Assembly: GCA_052144935.1 (NCBI GenBank) | Contig: JBKQPR010000339.1 | Location: 1-64,000, forward strand | DNA from: JOPF133 sp052144935 | Lineage (GTDB): Bacteria; Acidobacteriota; Terriglobia; Bryobacterales; Bryobacteraceae | Length of the DNA: 64,000 nt | Direction: 5' to 3' | In this document: positions 49,358 through 59,259 of the stretch, piece after piece | How positions within the stretch are numbered: position 1 is the stretch's first letter | Layout of the letters: every line of letters starts with the position of its first letter | Notes under the pieces: model-generated | Databases searched by the model: none | What the model was told of the DNA's origin: nothing | What the model saw: only the letters and a program-made list of their open reading frames with translations | Made by a program: the position numbers and the translations under genes

Positions 49358-51094
49358 TCAGCGCACTTCCTCGAACTGGACGGTGGGGGGCCGGTAGGGC
49401 GTCAAGCGGGGCGGGTGGGCGTCAGGCTCCAGGAGCCAGGTTGTACGGTCGCGATAATAGTGGACCAGGTCGTCGTCCCGGCCGGCGCCGAGGTCCTGCG
49501 CCCACACCACCGGGGCCTGGTCGATATCGGCGGCGTTGTGGATCCACTCGTGATAGCCGTGCCGGGGCCAGTAGCGTACAAATACGAGTTGCTTGCCGGG
49601 CTGTCCGGCCAGCGCGGCGTTGATAGCGACCCGCCCCTCGGGATCTTCCGGGGCGATCGCATCCCAGGTCTGATAGCGGTCCATCGCCCGCAGAACGTCG
49701 GCGTCCCCCATCGCGTGCAGGCCGTACCAGAACAGGAAATGCGCGCCGCAGAGGAGCAGGAGCCATCGCGCTGCCTCGCGGCCGGCGGCCAGTCCGCGCA
49801 CGTTCCACCGGCTGAGCCGCACCATTCCCTCAATGGCGGCCAGCACCAACAGGCAGGCGATTGCCGCCAGATAGTGCGGGAAAAAGTAGGGATAGAAGTT
49901 GGACCCGAGGGCGAACAGCGCCACGGTGATCCCGAGCCAGGCAAAGGGGAATTGGAGCAAAGCCGGGAGAAAGGCCGGCAGCGCCAGAAGCAGGGGCGGC
50001 AGCAGGAAGAACCGGTAGAATCCGATGCGGCCTGCCAGACGACTTAAGTAAGTCCCGACCGTTTCGGGAGTATCTCCGTGCGCCGCCGCCTGACCTTGAT
50101 AGTACAGCCATTGGTTCGGCGCGAGATCGCCGTGCGGTTGCGGATTGGGCTGGAAGGTGAACGTAGTGGGCACACCGTACCGATAGCGGCTGAGCATATA
50201 AGGCAGAGTGGTCCAGCTTCCGGTGACGGCGTGATTGTGCAGCAGAATCAGCGCCAGGGCGGGAACCACGGCCAGCGCCGCGGGCTTGGCCATGCGGGCC
50301 AGTTTGCGCCGCTCCTCGGCCGGCCGAAGCAGGGGCAGAAGGAACAGCGCCACGCTGAGGTCGAGGAACAGGGATTCGTAGGGGCGCGAGAGCATTTGAA
50401 GGCCCAGCCCGGCGCCCAGCAGGATGGCATCGCGGGTGCGCCCGTGGTCGCGCAGGCGGGGCAGGGATCCGAACACCAGGCAGCCGGCGATGGCGGAAAC
50501 GGCGCCGCCCCAGTAGGTGTTCATCCAGGAGCTGAGTGGGCCGAACATACAGACCGCCAACAGCCCGCCGGCCAGAGACCAGCCCGGCGTGGTCCAGCCG
50601 CGCAGCATCCAGTAGCACAGCGCGGAGACGGCCGCCGCGGAAAGCAGGATGCCGGCCCATGGCGAACCGAACGCGATTTGGCCGAGCGCCAGGGCGAGCG
50701 CGGGACCCAAGGGATAGATGGAACTGTACGAGGGCGCCTGCAGCACGAAGTTGGTTTCGAAAAACTGGTGCATGGGGTGAACCGGATTGGCCAGCCGGAA
50801 ATGCGCCAGGGTGTCGGCCAGCAGGAGATAGCTGAAATCGTCGGCCCCCGCCGGGGTGGGCACCGGAAAATGGGGCAGGAGGGCCAGGCGAAGCGCCGCC
50901 GCCAGGCCGCCGAGCAGCAGCATGCTCCAGCCGGTTCTTTGGGCGATCCGGAGCGCGGCAGGCTCGATCGCCGCCCGGCCTAGAACCAGCGCCACCAGCA
51001 ACGCCGCCACAGCCAATTCCAAAAAGTCGCTCGCGCCGAAGCCGATCGGATTGTGCAGTGGCAGAAACGAGCGAAACAGGTGGAACAGATACAT
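49358..51094 (-). CDS. Large polytopic membrane protein (GT-C-like)
   Basis: Protein of 578 aa with about 12 hydrophobic segments in the first 470 residues and a soluble end. The first outer loop has PAGADDFSYLLLADTLAHFR, an acidic pair as in GT-C glycosyltransferases, and YWGGAVSAIAGCLVF is a further membrane segment. It probably transfers a sugar or is an uncharacterised envelope protein. The end converges on the VOC fragment. Nothing shows the donor. Confidence 0.6.
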   Translation of the reverse strand: MYLFHLFRSFLPLHNPIGFGASDFLELAVAALLVALVLGRAAIEPAALRIAQRTGWSMLLLGGLAAALRLALLPHFPVPTPAGADDFSYLLLADTLAHFRLANPVHPMHQFFETNFVLQAPSYSSIYPLGPALALALGQIAFGSPWAGILLSAAAVSALCYWMLRGWTTPGWSLAGGLLAVCMFGPLSSWMNTYWGGAVSAIAGCLVFGSLPRLRDHGRTRDAILLGAGLGLQMLSRPYESLFLDLSVALFLLPLLRPAEERRKLARMAKPAALAVVPALALILLHNHAVTGSWTTLPYMLSRYRYGVPTTFTFQPNPQPHGDLAPNQWLYYQGQAAAHGDTPETVGTYLSRLAGRIGFYRFFLLPPLLLALPAFLPALLQFPFAWLGITVALFALGSNFYPYFFPHYLAAIACLLVLAAIEGMVRLSRWNVRGLAAGREAARWLLLLCGAHFLFWYGLHAMGDADVLRAMDRYQTWDAIAPEDPEGRVAINAALAGQPGKQLVFVRYWPRHGYHEWIHNAADIDQAPVVWAQDLGAGRDDDLVHYYRDRTTWLLEPDAHPPRLTPYRPPTVQFEEVR

Positions 51095-51158
51095 AGCCTA
51101 TGCCTCATTCTCACAGAAGAGCGGGGCTGTCCGGCGTGCCGCGCAAGCCGGTTCTTCG

Positions 51159-51206
51159 CCGCCAACTGGCGGGTGCCAGCTCGCGGGCGCCAACTGGCGG
51201 GCGCCG
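51159..51206. repeat. Duplicated CGCCAACTGGCGGG element
   Basis: Two near-identical units of about 18 bp (from 51159 and from 51188), separated by 11 bp, each contain the dyad CGCCAACTGGCG. They lie just after the rhamnosidase stop codon (51212) and before the membrane protein start. They may form the terminator of the rhamnosidase gene. Confidence 0.55.
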
Positions 51207-51211
51207 GGTCT

Positions 51212-54200
51212 TTATAGGCTCGAGCGGAAACTGTAGGATCCCGATTCCACCTCGAACAGCGCGCCATCGTTCTCCGCGCGCACAAACTTGACGCCGCGCG
51301 AGGCGGCGGCCTTGTGCCCCGATTCGGTCACCGCGGAAGCGTCCCTGGCCGGCAGCCACACTGCGGCGGTGGTATTGGCCGGCACTGTCACCTCCAGACT
51401 GAAGGCGCCCCCGGCGCGCTTCCACGAGCAGGCAATGGTCCCATACATGGATTGATGGGACGCCTTCACGAACGTCAGATCGCCGGCCGGATACGGGTGG
51501 ATGAGGACGTGCCGGAAGGCCGGCTTTTCGGGGTCGGACCGGATCCCGGCCAGGTATTCGTACATCCACACCGCCAGATCGCCGATCTGCATGACGTGGT
51601 TGCCGGAATTCATGGCCGGATCGGCCGTGTCGCCGTTCCAGAGCTCCCAAATCGTAGTGGCGCCCTTCTCCACCATGTAGCCCCAGCCGGGATATGTCTT
51701 TTGCGTAGCGATCTGGTAGGCCGTGTCGGCGTGGCCGCTGTCGGTCAGCGTGCGCATCAGCCATTGGGCCCCCACCAGGCCCGTGCCCACGTGCCCGTGG
51801 CTTTCCTCCTCAATCCGGCGCGTCAGGGTGTCGATCACCGCCGCGCGGCTCTCGGGGGGCACCATCCCGAAATACAGCGGCAGCACACTGGAGGTCTGCG
51901 TGCCGTTGTCGTACATCGCAGTCAGGGGTTTGAAGAAGTGTTTCTGAAATGCCTCATTGACCTGTTCGGCCTGGGTTTCGAAATTCGCCGCGTCGGGCGG
52001 TTTGTCGATCAGCCGGGCGTAGCGGGCCATGGTGCGGAGCAGATAGTAATAATAGGCCGTCCCTAACAGTGTCTTATCGGTGATGCGGGCCGGGTCCTGG
52101 GAGTGGATCAGTTTAGGGTCCTCGGGCGGCACGCACCAATCGCCGTACTGGTCTTTGGGCATGAGTCCGTTCTGAAGATAGGTCCGCTCGTGTTCGATCC
52201 ACTTCTTCATGGCGGGATAGTCGCGCTCGATCACGCGTTGGTCGCCATACTGGTCGTAGAGCATGCCGTGGACGAAGATGAACGTGCTCGGCCAGGTAAG
52301 GTCGTCATAGTAGTGAGGCCAGTAATTCGGAGATACCACCGGGATGCTGCCGTCGGGCTTCTGAGAATCGGCCAGGTCGGTCATCCACTTGGAGTAAAAG
52401 GCCGCCACGTCGAACATGTAACTCTCGCTGCGGCTCACCTGCGAGCGGTCTCCCAGCCAGCCCTGGCGCTCGTCGCGCTGCGGGCAATCGGTGGGGATGC
52501 TGCGATAGTTGCCGCGCACGCCCCAAAACACGTTGTGGTGGATCTGGTTGAGCAGCTCGTTGGAGCTGGTGAAGTCCGCGGTTCTCTCCATATCGTCGTG
52601 CACTACGCGGCCTTCGAGAGCCGGCGCCCCCGGTTCGCCGGGGAATCCGGTGACTTCGACGAAGCGGAAGCCGTGGTAAGTCAATCGCGGCTCCCAAACT
52701 TCCGTACCTTCGCCCTTGAGGGTGTAGAGGTCGGTGGCGCGGGCGGTGCGCAGGTTGGCGACGTACAACGATCCATCCGGGTTGAGAGTCTCGGCGTGCC
52801 GCAACCGGACCTGCGCGCCCTTGGGGCCGGAGACCTGCAAGCGGCACCAGCCGACCATGTTTTGGCCCATGTCGAAAATATAGACATCCGGCCGCAGTTG
52901 CTTGACGCCGACGGGCCGAATGGTCTCGGTAACCCGCAGAGGCTCGGCCATTTGCGCGGCCGGAACGCCGGATGGCGCGAGCACGGCGTCGGCCGGTCCC
53001 CAGTTGGCGTCGTCGAATCCCGCCTGGCTCCAGCCGGCCAGTTCCATGCGGGCGTCGTACTCCTCGCCATCGTACTCATTGTTGGCGCGGATGGGCCCCT
53101 GGGTGGTCAATTTCCAGGTGGTGTCGGAGACCACACTGGCGTGGCTGCCGTCCTCAAATTCCAGGTTGAGCTGCACTAATGCCTTGGGATAGCCGAAGTT
53201 ACGCGCTGAGCCGTCGCCCCGCGGGGCATAAAACCGTCCATTGCCCAGGATCAGGCCGATGGCGTTGCGGCCCTGGGCCACCTGCCCGGTCACGTCGAAG
53301 GTTTCGTAAAGGATGTGCTTGTCATAATCGGTGAGGCCGGGCGATAAGACGTGATCGCCCACCTTGTTGCCGTTGAGATACAGCTCCGAAAGGCCCAATC
53401 CGGAGTAGTAGATTACCGCGCGGCGCAGCTTCTTTTCCACCGTGAATTCCTTGCGCAGCATGCGCGCCGGCAGGCGGTGCTCCGCCGTGAAGGCGGCCGG
53501 ACCCCAGGGGGCCATCCCGTAGCTGCCCAACTCCTTGGCGGCCGGCCAGGCGACGTCGAGAAAATCGGGCATTTCCCAGCCACTTTCCGGCTTGGCGGTA
53601 GCCTTCCAATGGCTGCCCGAGAGGACCACCAGGGGATCGCCGGACTCGAACTCCACCCGCACCGCGGCGATCAAACCGGCCGGACGGTCCGGCCGCGTGT
53701 GCGATGCTCGCACGGCCACCACGTTGTCTCCGGGACGCACCAGGTGGGTGACGTCGGCGGGAAATGGCAAACTGGCGTTGGACGCGGCGGCGATCTCCCG
53801 GCCATTGAAAAAGACTTGCGCCTGGTCGTCGGCGCCGGCAATGCAAATGGCGCGCTTGACCTTAAGGCCGTCCGGGACGGTAAACGTCTCTCGGAAATAA
53901 CGTTCGCCTACGGGTGCGCTGGTTTGGGCCTGCGGAATGTCCCACACCCAGCGGGCCTGTTCCAGGTCGCGATACGGGCTGGCCGGGTCGCGCACCAACC
54001 CCTGCTCGTCGCGGCCAATCCATTGGCCCTCCCAATCTTCCGCGCGCAACAGCCCCATGGACCACCCGGCCGCGGCGCTCCAGTCGCTGGCGTGGCCGTC
54101 CTGGTCCCAAACCTGCACTTCCCAGAAGGCCGCGACGCCAGAAGTAAGTGGCTTCCCCCGATACACCACCTGAATGGATTGATCCGACTCCACTTTGCCC

Positions 54201-54448
54201 GAATCCCAGAGATCGCCGGTGTTGCCGCGCAACGCCTGGCCGGTCGAAGCCACCAGCACGCGGTAGGCGGTCTGGCGCAGGCCGCGCGCCTTGGGATTGG
54301 CCGGGGCCAGCACCCAACTCAGCCTCGGTTCCGCGGCGTCGATGCCCGCCGGGTTGACGCGGTACTCGCAGCGGAGCCGTTCCGGGCGCACCGAGGAGGC
54401 GCCCCACAGCGTCACAGCAGCCGAAAGGATCAAGAGAGCCTGCTTCAT
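51212..54448 (-). CDS. GH78 alpha-L-rhamnosidase, secreted
   Basis: About 1078 aa with a signal peptide (KQALLILSAAVTLWGASS). An N-terminal Ig-like domain (VNPAGIDAAEPRLSWVL) is followed by two beta-sandwich domains and the (alpha/alpha)6 catalytic domain. Motifs: IPTDCPQRDERQGWLGD (catalytic acid region), GATTIWELWNGDTADPAMNS and NHVMQIGDLAVWMYEYLAG. It removes terminal L-rhamnose from plant or microbial glycosides. ATG at 54448 fits the signal peptide. It is divergent from the exopolysaccharide operon with about 230 bp between. Confidence 0.9.
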   Translation of the reverse strand: MKQALLILSAAVTLWGASSVRPERLRCEYRVNPAGIDAAEPRLSWVLAPANPKARGLRQTAYRVLVASTGQALRGNTGDLWDSGKVESDQSIQVVYRGKPLTSGVAAFWEVQVWDQDGHASDWSAAAGWSMGLLRAEDWEGQWIGRDEQGLVRDPASPYRDLEQARWVWDIPQAQTSAPVGERYFRETFTVPDGLKVKRAICIAGADDQAQVFFNGREIAAASNASLPFPADVTHLVRPGDNVVAVRASHTRPDRPAGLIAAVRVEFESGDPLVVLSGSHWKATAKPESGWEMPDFLDVAWPAAKELGSYGMAPWGPAAFTAEHRLPARMLRKEFTVEKKLRRAVIYYSGLGLSELYLNGNKVGDHVLSPGLTDYDKHILYETFDVTGQVAQGRNAIGLILGNGRFYAPRGDGSARNFGYPKALVQLNLEFEDGSHASVVSDTTWKLTTQGPIRANNEYDGEEYDARMELAGWSQAGFDDANWGPADAVLAPSGVPAAQMAEPLRVTETIRPVGVKQLRPDVYIFDMGQNMVGWCRLQVSGPKGAQVRLRHAETLNPDGSLYVANLRTARATDLYTLKGEGTEVWEPRLTYHGFRFVEVTGFPGEPGAPALEGRVVHDDMERTADFTSSNELLNQIHHNVFWGVRGNYRSIPTDCPQRDERQGWLGDRSQVSRSESYMFDVAAFYSKWMTDLADSQKPDGSIPVVSPNYWPHYYDDLTWPSTFIFVHGMLYDQYGDQRVIERDYPAMKKWIEHERTYLQNGLMPKDQYGDWCVPPEDPKLIHSQDPARITDKTLLGTAYYYYLLRTMARYARLIDKPPDAANFETQAEQVNEAFQKHFFKPLTAMYDNGTQTSSVLPLYFGMVPPESRAAVIDTLTRRIEEESHGHVGTGLVGAQWLMRTLTDSGHADTAYQIATQKTYPGWGYMVEKGATTIWELWNGDTADPAMNSGNHVMQIGDLAVWMYEYLAGIRSDPEKPAFRHVLIHPYPAGDLTFVKASHQSMYGTIACSWKRAGGAFSLEVTVPANTTAAVWLPARDASAVTESGHKAAASRGVKFVRAENDGALFEVESGSYSFRSSL

Positions 54449-54676
54449 AGCGTTTACAAAGTACCACACGGCGGACTGCGTTGAGGAGATCGGCATAAAC
54501 GGGGCCTTCCAACAGATCTTCATCCCAAAAAAACTTGCGTACACCCCTACAGGAAATTGGTATACCGCCGATAGTCTTGTTTGAGACCAAGCCGCCAGGC
54601 ACTGGGAAGGGCCGAAATCAAGAGGACCTCATCCACCCCGACCCGGCGCGGGGTCCACGAATCGCGAAGAATTGCC

Positions 54677-55615
54677 ATGAGACTAGTCACACTCGTTCTG
54701 TTGTTGGTTGCCCTGGCCGAAGCCCAGGTACACGGATTGCCCACGGAGACGACCGCCAATCTTCCCGTCCAGAAGATCGGACCGCAAGACTTGATTGCCA
54801 TTCAAGTTTATGATTCTCCTGAGTTTACCCGCACGGTTCGGGTTGGAGCCGACGGTCAGATGCGGCTGCCCATGCTGCAAGAGAAGATCCGGGCGGAAGG
54901 CTTAATGCCCAATGAACTGGAAGCCTCCGTGGCGGAGGCGCTGGCGCGCGAGGGCCTGCTTGTAGACCCGTTCGTTACCATCACGGTCGCCGAATACAGC
55001 AGCCGGCCCGTCAGCGTGGCGGGTGCGGTCAAGACCCCGCTGACCTTTCAGGCCAGTGCGCCGGTTACTTTGCTGGAGGCCCTCACCCGGGCAGGCGGGT
55101 TGACCGCCGAAGCCGGCCCGGAGATCCTCATCAGCAAAACGCAGCCAGGTCCGGATGGCGAGCCCGCCGCGCTGATTCAGCGTGTTCCGGTGAAGGCGCT
55201 GATCGACTCGGCCGACCCGGAAGCCAATTTGAAGCTGACTGGCGGCGAAGAGGTCCGGGTGCCCGAAGCCGGCAAGGTCTTCGTGGTTGGGAACGTAAAG
55301 AAGCCGGGAGCCTTCGCGGTGCAGGATGGGTCGGAGACCAGCGTGCTCAAGATGCTGGCTCTGGCGGAAGGACTGGCGCCGTATGCCGGGAAACTGGCCT
55401 ATATCTACCGGCGCGAGGCTTCCGGGTCCAAGAATGAAATTCCCATCGAGCTGAGCAAGATCATGGACCGCAAGGCGCCCGATGCGCCACTGTTGCCGAA
55501 CGACGTTCTCTATGTCACGGACAACCACGGCAAACGGATCGGCATGGCGGCGATCGAGAAATTGCTTCTGTTCGGCTCGACAGCGGGCGCTACGGCGCTC
55601 ATTTACGGTCGGTGA
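54677..55615 (+). CDS. Polysaccharide export protein (Wza-like)
   Basis: Protein of 312 aa with a signal peptide (VTLVLLLVALAEAQVHG). A poly-export domain (QKIGPQDLIAIQVYDSPEFT, ADGQMRLPMLQ) is followed by two SLBB domains (VSVAGAVKTPLTFQASAPVT; VFVVGNVKKPGAFAVQDG) and a C-terminal hydrophobic stretch. It forms the outer-membrane or periplasmic export channel. No clear lipobox Cys is seen, unlike E. coli Wza. It is the first gene of the operon and overlaps the tyrosine kinase gene by 4 nt. Confidence 0.9.
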   Translation: MRLVTLVLLLVALAEAQVHGLPTETTANLPVQKIGPQDLIAIQVYDSPEFTRTVRVGADGQMRLPMLQEKIRAEGLMPNELEASVAEALAREGLLVDPFVTITVAEYSSRPVSVAGAVKTPLTFQASAPVTLLEALTRAGGLTAEAGPEILISKTQPGPDGEPAALIQRVPVKALIDSADPEANLKLTGGEEVRVPEAGKVFVVGNVKKPGAFAVQDGSETSVLKMLALAEGLAPYAGKLAYIYRREASGSKNEIPIELSKIMDRKAPDAPLLPNDVLYVTDNHGKRIGMAAIEKLLLFGSTAGATALIYGR

Positions 55616-57849
55616 AAAACATGGCGGACAACGAATTCCTTTCTAAACTACCGGTGCTGGTCGAGGACTCACTCGGGCGCAACCTTCCGGTGAGCATGGG
55701 GGTCTATCACACACCCAATCTCGTGCCGGAGATCGAAGCCGGGCCTGAGGCGGTGCCGCTTTCACATTACCTCTGGATCCTCAAGCGGAACTGGTGGAAG
55801 ATCATGCTGTTCGTGGTGTGCTCGGTAGCCGGCACCCTGGCGCTGTCCAGCCGCCTGGTGCCGATGTATGAATCCACCGCGACTGTGGACATCGATCGGC
55901 AAATGCCCAGCGGCGTCATCGGACAGGAATCGATGCGCACCATGGCTAACGACTCCGATCAGTTTCTGGCCACCCAGGCGAAGCTCATCCAGTCGGATTC
56001 CGTGCTGCGGCCCGTCGCGGAGCAGTACCAGTTGACGCGCTTCGATTCCGACCTGAAGGACGCCAATCAGGGGAAGACTGGCCTGGAAGATGCGCCCGTC
56101 TTGCTGACCAAACTGAAGATCACGCGCCCCCCCAATACATACCTGCTGTTGATCGGCTATCGCTCAACCAATCCGCGGCTGGCAGCCGACGTCGCCAATG
56201 CCATCGCCCGATCCTACCTGGAACATGCCTATACCATCCGCTTCAAGTCGTCCGCCAGTTTGTCGGCATTCATGGAAAAACAACTGGAAGAACTGAAGGC
56301 CAAAATGGAGCAGTCCAGCGCGGCGCTGGCGCAGTTTGAACGCGAACTCAACGTGATCAGCCCCGAAGAGAAGACCAGCATCCTTACCGCACGCCTGCTC
56401 CAGTTGAACACGGAGTACACCAACGCCCAGGCCGATCGGGTCCGCAAAGAAGCGGCTTACCGGTCCGTGTCCGGTGGTTCTCTCGAAGCTGCCCAGGTAT
56501 CCAGCCAGGGGGAGTCTCTCAAGAAGCTATCGGACCGCATCGACGAGGAGCAGCAGAAGTTCGCCGAGGTCAAGGCTCACTTTGGCCCCAATCACCCGGA
56601 GTACCGGAAAGCCGCCGTGCAAGTCGCGGAACTGCAGCGGGAGCTGACTATGGCCGAGGAAAACATCCGGAACCGGGTGGAAGTGGAATTCCGCGAGGCG
56701 GGCAATCGGGAGTCGATGCTGTCCAAAGCCGTGACCGAAACGAAAGCGGAGTTTGACCGGCTGAATGCTCGCTCCTTCGAATACCAGTCGCTAAAACGGG
56801 AAGCCGAGGCCGACAAGGGCCTCTACGAGGAATTGGTTCGGAAGATCAAAGAAGCCACCATCAATGCCGGATTTCAGAATAGCTCGATCCGCATCGCCGA
56901 CCTGGCCCGCCCGGCCAGTAAGCCTGTATTTCCGAACGTCAAGCTGAATGCTCTGCTTGCGTTGCTCTTCTCGATGTTGCTGTCGGTGGCGGTTGCCATC
57001 GTGGCGGACATTCTGAACAATGCCGTGCGCGATCCGGAGCAGATTGCGCGCACGCTTTCGACCGAAGTAATCGGGTCGCTGCCGGCGGTGAAAGAGTGGC
57101 AGGGCCGGGCGATCGCGGCCGGCGCGCCGAACACTGCGCTGGTCCCCAGGAATTCTTCCACGCATTCCGGCATGAGCACGTTCCAGGAAGCCATCCGGAC
57201 CTTGCGAAACTCCATCTTGCTGACCGACTTCGACCGCCGCATTCGCACTCTGATGGTCACCAGCGCCGGGCCTGCGGAAGGCAAGTCCACCACCGCCGCG
57301 CATCTGGCCCTGGCGCATGCCCAGCAGGGGCGCCGCACTCTTCTCATCGACGGCGACTTGCGGCGGCCCAGCATTCACCGGCGGTTCGAGGTTGCCAGCA
57401 CTCCGGGCCTGTCGAACGTGCTCACCTCGGGCACCCCGTGGCGCAGCGTGATCGTTCGCCGGGAAGGCTTGCCCACCTTGGACATTCTACCGGCCGGCCC
57501 GCCTTCCCGCCGCGCAGCCGACCTGGTAGGAGCGGAACTGACTGCGCTGCTCGAAAGCGCCTCCGCCGAATATGACCTAGTAGTTCTGGATTCTCCGCCG
57601 CTGTTGGGCTTCCCGGAACCCTTGCAAATGGCTGCCTCGGTAGATGGCGTGCTGGTGGTCGCGGTCGCAGGCCGTACCAATCGCAAGGCGCTCAGCTCGG
57701 CCGTGAGCACTCTCAAGAGGTTGAGAGCCACCATCGTGGGCGTGGTCCTCAACGAAGTCCGCGCCGACAGCAGCGAAAGTTATTACTACTACCACTATCA
57801 TCCCAAGTACTACAGACACTACCGCACCGAAGTGGAGACGGAAGGATGA
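55612..57849 (+). CDS. Polysaccharide co-polymerase/tyrosine autokinase (Wzc-like)
   Basis: Protein of 745 aa. A Wzz domain with membrane spans near residues 60-80 and 445-465 encloses a long coiled coil (about 210-400). The C-terminal BY-kinase has Walker A GPAEGKSTTAAH, Walker A' LLIDGDLRRPS and YDLVVLDSPPLLG. The tail is a Tyr cluster (SESYYYYHYHPKYYRHY), the autophosphorylation site. It controls chain length and export. GTG at 55612 overlaps the previous stop; ATG at 55621 is an alternative. Confidence 0.92.
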   Translation: MKNMADNEFLSKLPVLVEDSLGRNLPVSMGVYHTPNLVPEIEAGPEAVPLSHYLWILKRNWWKIMLFVVCSVAGTLALSSRLVPMYESTATVDIDRQMPSGVIGQESMRTMANDSDQFLATQAKLIQSDSVLRPVAEQYQLTRFDSDLKDANQGKTGLEDAPVLLTKLKITRPPNTYLLLIGYRSTNPRLAADVANAIARSYLEHAYTIRFKSSASLSAFMEKQLEELKAKMEQSSAALAQFERELNVISPEEKTSILTARLLQLNTEYTNAQADRVRKEAAYRSVSGGSLEAAQVSSQGESLKKLSDRIDEEQQKFAEVKAHFGPNHPEYRKAAVQVAELQRELTMAEENIRNRVEVEFREAGNRESMLSKAVTETKAEFDRLNARSFEYQSLKREAEADKGLYEELVRKIKEATINAGFQNSSIRIADLARPASKPVFPNVKLNALLALLFSMLLSVAVAIVADILNNAVRDPEQIARTLSTEVIGSLPAVKEWQGRAIAAGAPNTALVPRNSSTHSGMSTFQEAIRTLRNSILLTDFDRRIRTLMVTSAGPAEGKSTTAAHLALAHAQQGRRTLLIDGDLRRPSIHRRFEVASTPGLSNVLTSGTPWRSVIVRREGLPTLDILPAGPPSRRAADLVGAELTALLESASAEYDLVVLDSPPLLGFPEPLQMAASVDGVLVVAVAGRTNRKALSSAVSTLKRLRATIVGVVLNEVRADSSESYYYYHYHPKYYRHYRTEVETEG

Positions 57850-57888
57850 TGCGGCTGCTCTGCGGGCAAATCGGCTGGGGCTAAATCC

Positions 57889-59259
57889 ATGGAGCACGCC
57901 ATCCCATTCCACGATTCCGGCTCGGCGGCCGCTATCCCTGTGGGTGCCACAAACGCCCACGGGGAGCTGCGGGCCCACCTTCTCAGACTGCGCCGATCCC
58001 GCCTCGCGCGCAGCGTTGCCTGGAGCGTGATCGGCAGCGGCTTCGCACAGGGCGGGTCTTTTCTCAGCTCCCTTGTCCTGGCCCGCGTCCTCGGCAGAGA
58101 GTCCTTCGGACAATTCGCGCTGATCCAAAGCACGGTGGCCGCTTTCACTTGCCTGGCCAGCCTGGGTCTCGGGCTGACCGCCACGAAGTACATCTCCGAG
58201 TATCGCGTCAGCCAGCCGGAGAAGATCGGCAAGCTGCTGGGCCTCTCCTCGATGTTGGTGGTGCTGGCCGGCGTGTGTTTCTCCATCGCCCTGGCCGTGT
58301 GCGCCCCGATGCTGGCAGTGCGAGCGGACCATGCCGGCCTCACCGCTGGTCTCCGGCTCGGCACGATTTGTGTTTTCTTCCTGACTCTGACTGGTTACCA
58401 GCTCGGCATACTTGCCGGCTTCGAGAATTTCCGGAGTATTGCCCGGATCGGCATCGTCTGCGGCTTGGCCAGCCCGCTTCTGAGCTGGTGGGGCGCGGTC
58501 AGGTTCGGGATGCCGGGCGCGGTGGTGGCGCAGTGTGCCGGCGCGCTTCTGCTCTGGTCCCTGTACGAGATTGCGGTGAGGACCGAATGCCGCGAGAGGG
58601 GTCTCGCCGTCGAATACCGCGGCGCCTGGGAGCAGCGTTCGATGTTGACCCGCGTTTCCATCCCCGCGGCCGTCTGCGGAATGGTAGGCTCCCTGGCGAT
58701 CTGGGGATCGAACGCCATCCTCGTCAGAGCTTGCGGGTATGGCGAACTGGCCCTTTTTACGGCGGCTGGCAATCTGCGTTCCGTAGTCATGTTCCTGCCT
58801 GCGCTGATCTTCAAGGTCGCTTCGCCGCGCTTGAATCATATGTTGGCCGCGGGCGATCTCCTCCGATACAGCCGCGCCCTCTGGGGGGCGGTGGCCGTGA
58901 ACGGCGGTTTGGCACTCTTCGGCGCGTCGCTGGCTTTCCTCGGAGGGCACCGTTTTGTGCGTTTGTTTGGAAAGGAGTTCACCGGCTCGAACGTACTGCT
59001 CGCGTTGATTCTCAGCTCGGTTGCAATTGAAGTGATTGCCAATAATCTCTACCTGGCGCTTTTCGCGGGCAGCCGGTTCTGGCGGCAGCTCGCCATTATG
59101 AGCCTGTGGACGGCTCTTCTGCTGGCCGGTTCGGCTTTCGCCGCTCCGCGTTATGGCGCCGCCGGCCTCGCGAGCGCTTACCTGGGCGCTTGGTCGGTAG
59201 CGGCGGCGATCTATGCGGCCGACGCGTACAGGCAAACTCGCGCACGGGAGCGCTCATGA
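57889..59259 (+). CDS. Oligosaccharide flippase (Wzx-like)
   Basis: Protein of 456 aa with about 12-14 hydrophobic segments and the MOP-superfamily beginning SVAWSVIGSGFAQGGSFLSS, then LVLARVLGRESFGQFALIQS. It moves undecaprenyl-linked repeat units across the inner membrane. It starts 40 bp after the kinase and overlaps the next gene by ATGA. Confidence 0.88.
   Translation: MEHAIPFHDSGSAAAIPVGATNAHGELRAHLLRLRRSRLARSVAWSVIGSGFAQGGSFLSSLVLARVLGRESFGQFALIQSTVAAFTCLASLGLGLTATKYISEYRVSQPEKIGKLLGLSSMLVVLAGVCFSIALAVCAPMLAVRADHAGLTAGLRLGTICVFFLTLTGYQLGILAGFENFRSIARIGIVCGLASPLLSWWGAVRFGMPGAVVAQCAGALLLWSLYEIAVRTECRERGLAVEYRGAWEQRSMLTRVSIPAAVCGMVGSLAIWGSNAILVRACGYGELALFTAAGNLRSVVMFLPALIFKVASPRLNHMLAAGDLLRYSRALWGAVAVNGGLALFGASLAFLGGHRFVRLFGKEFTGSNVLLALILSSVAIEVIANNLYLALFAGSRFWRQLAIMSLWTALLLAGSAFAAPRYGAAGLASAYLGAWSVAAAIYAADAYRQTRARERS

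Noticed and set aside
51159..51206. CRISPR-like array
   Set aside because: Only two short units with an 11-bp gap and internal symmetry; there are no spacers and no cas genes.
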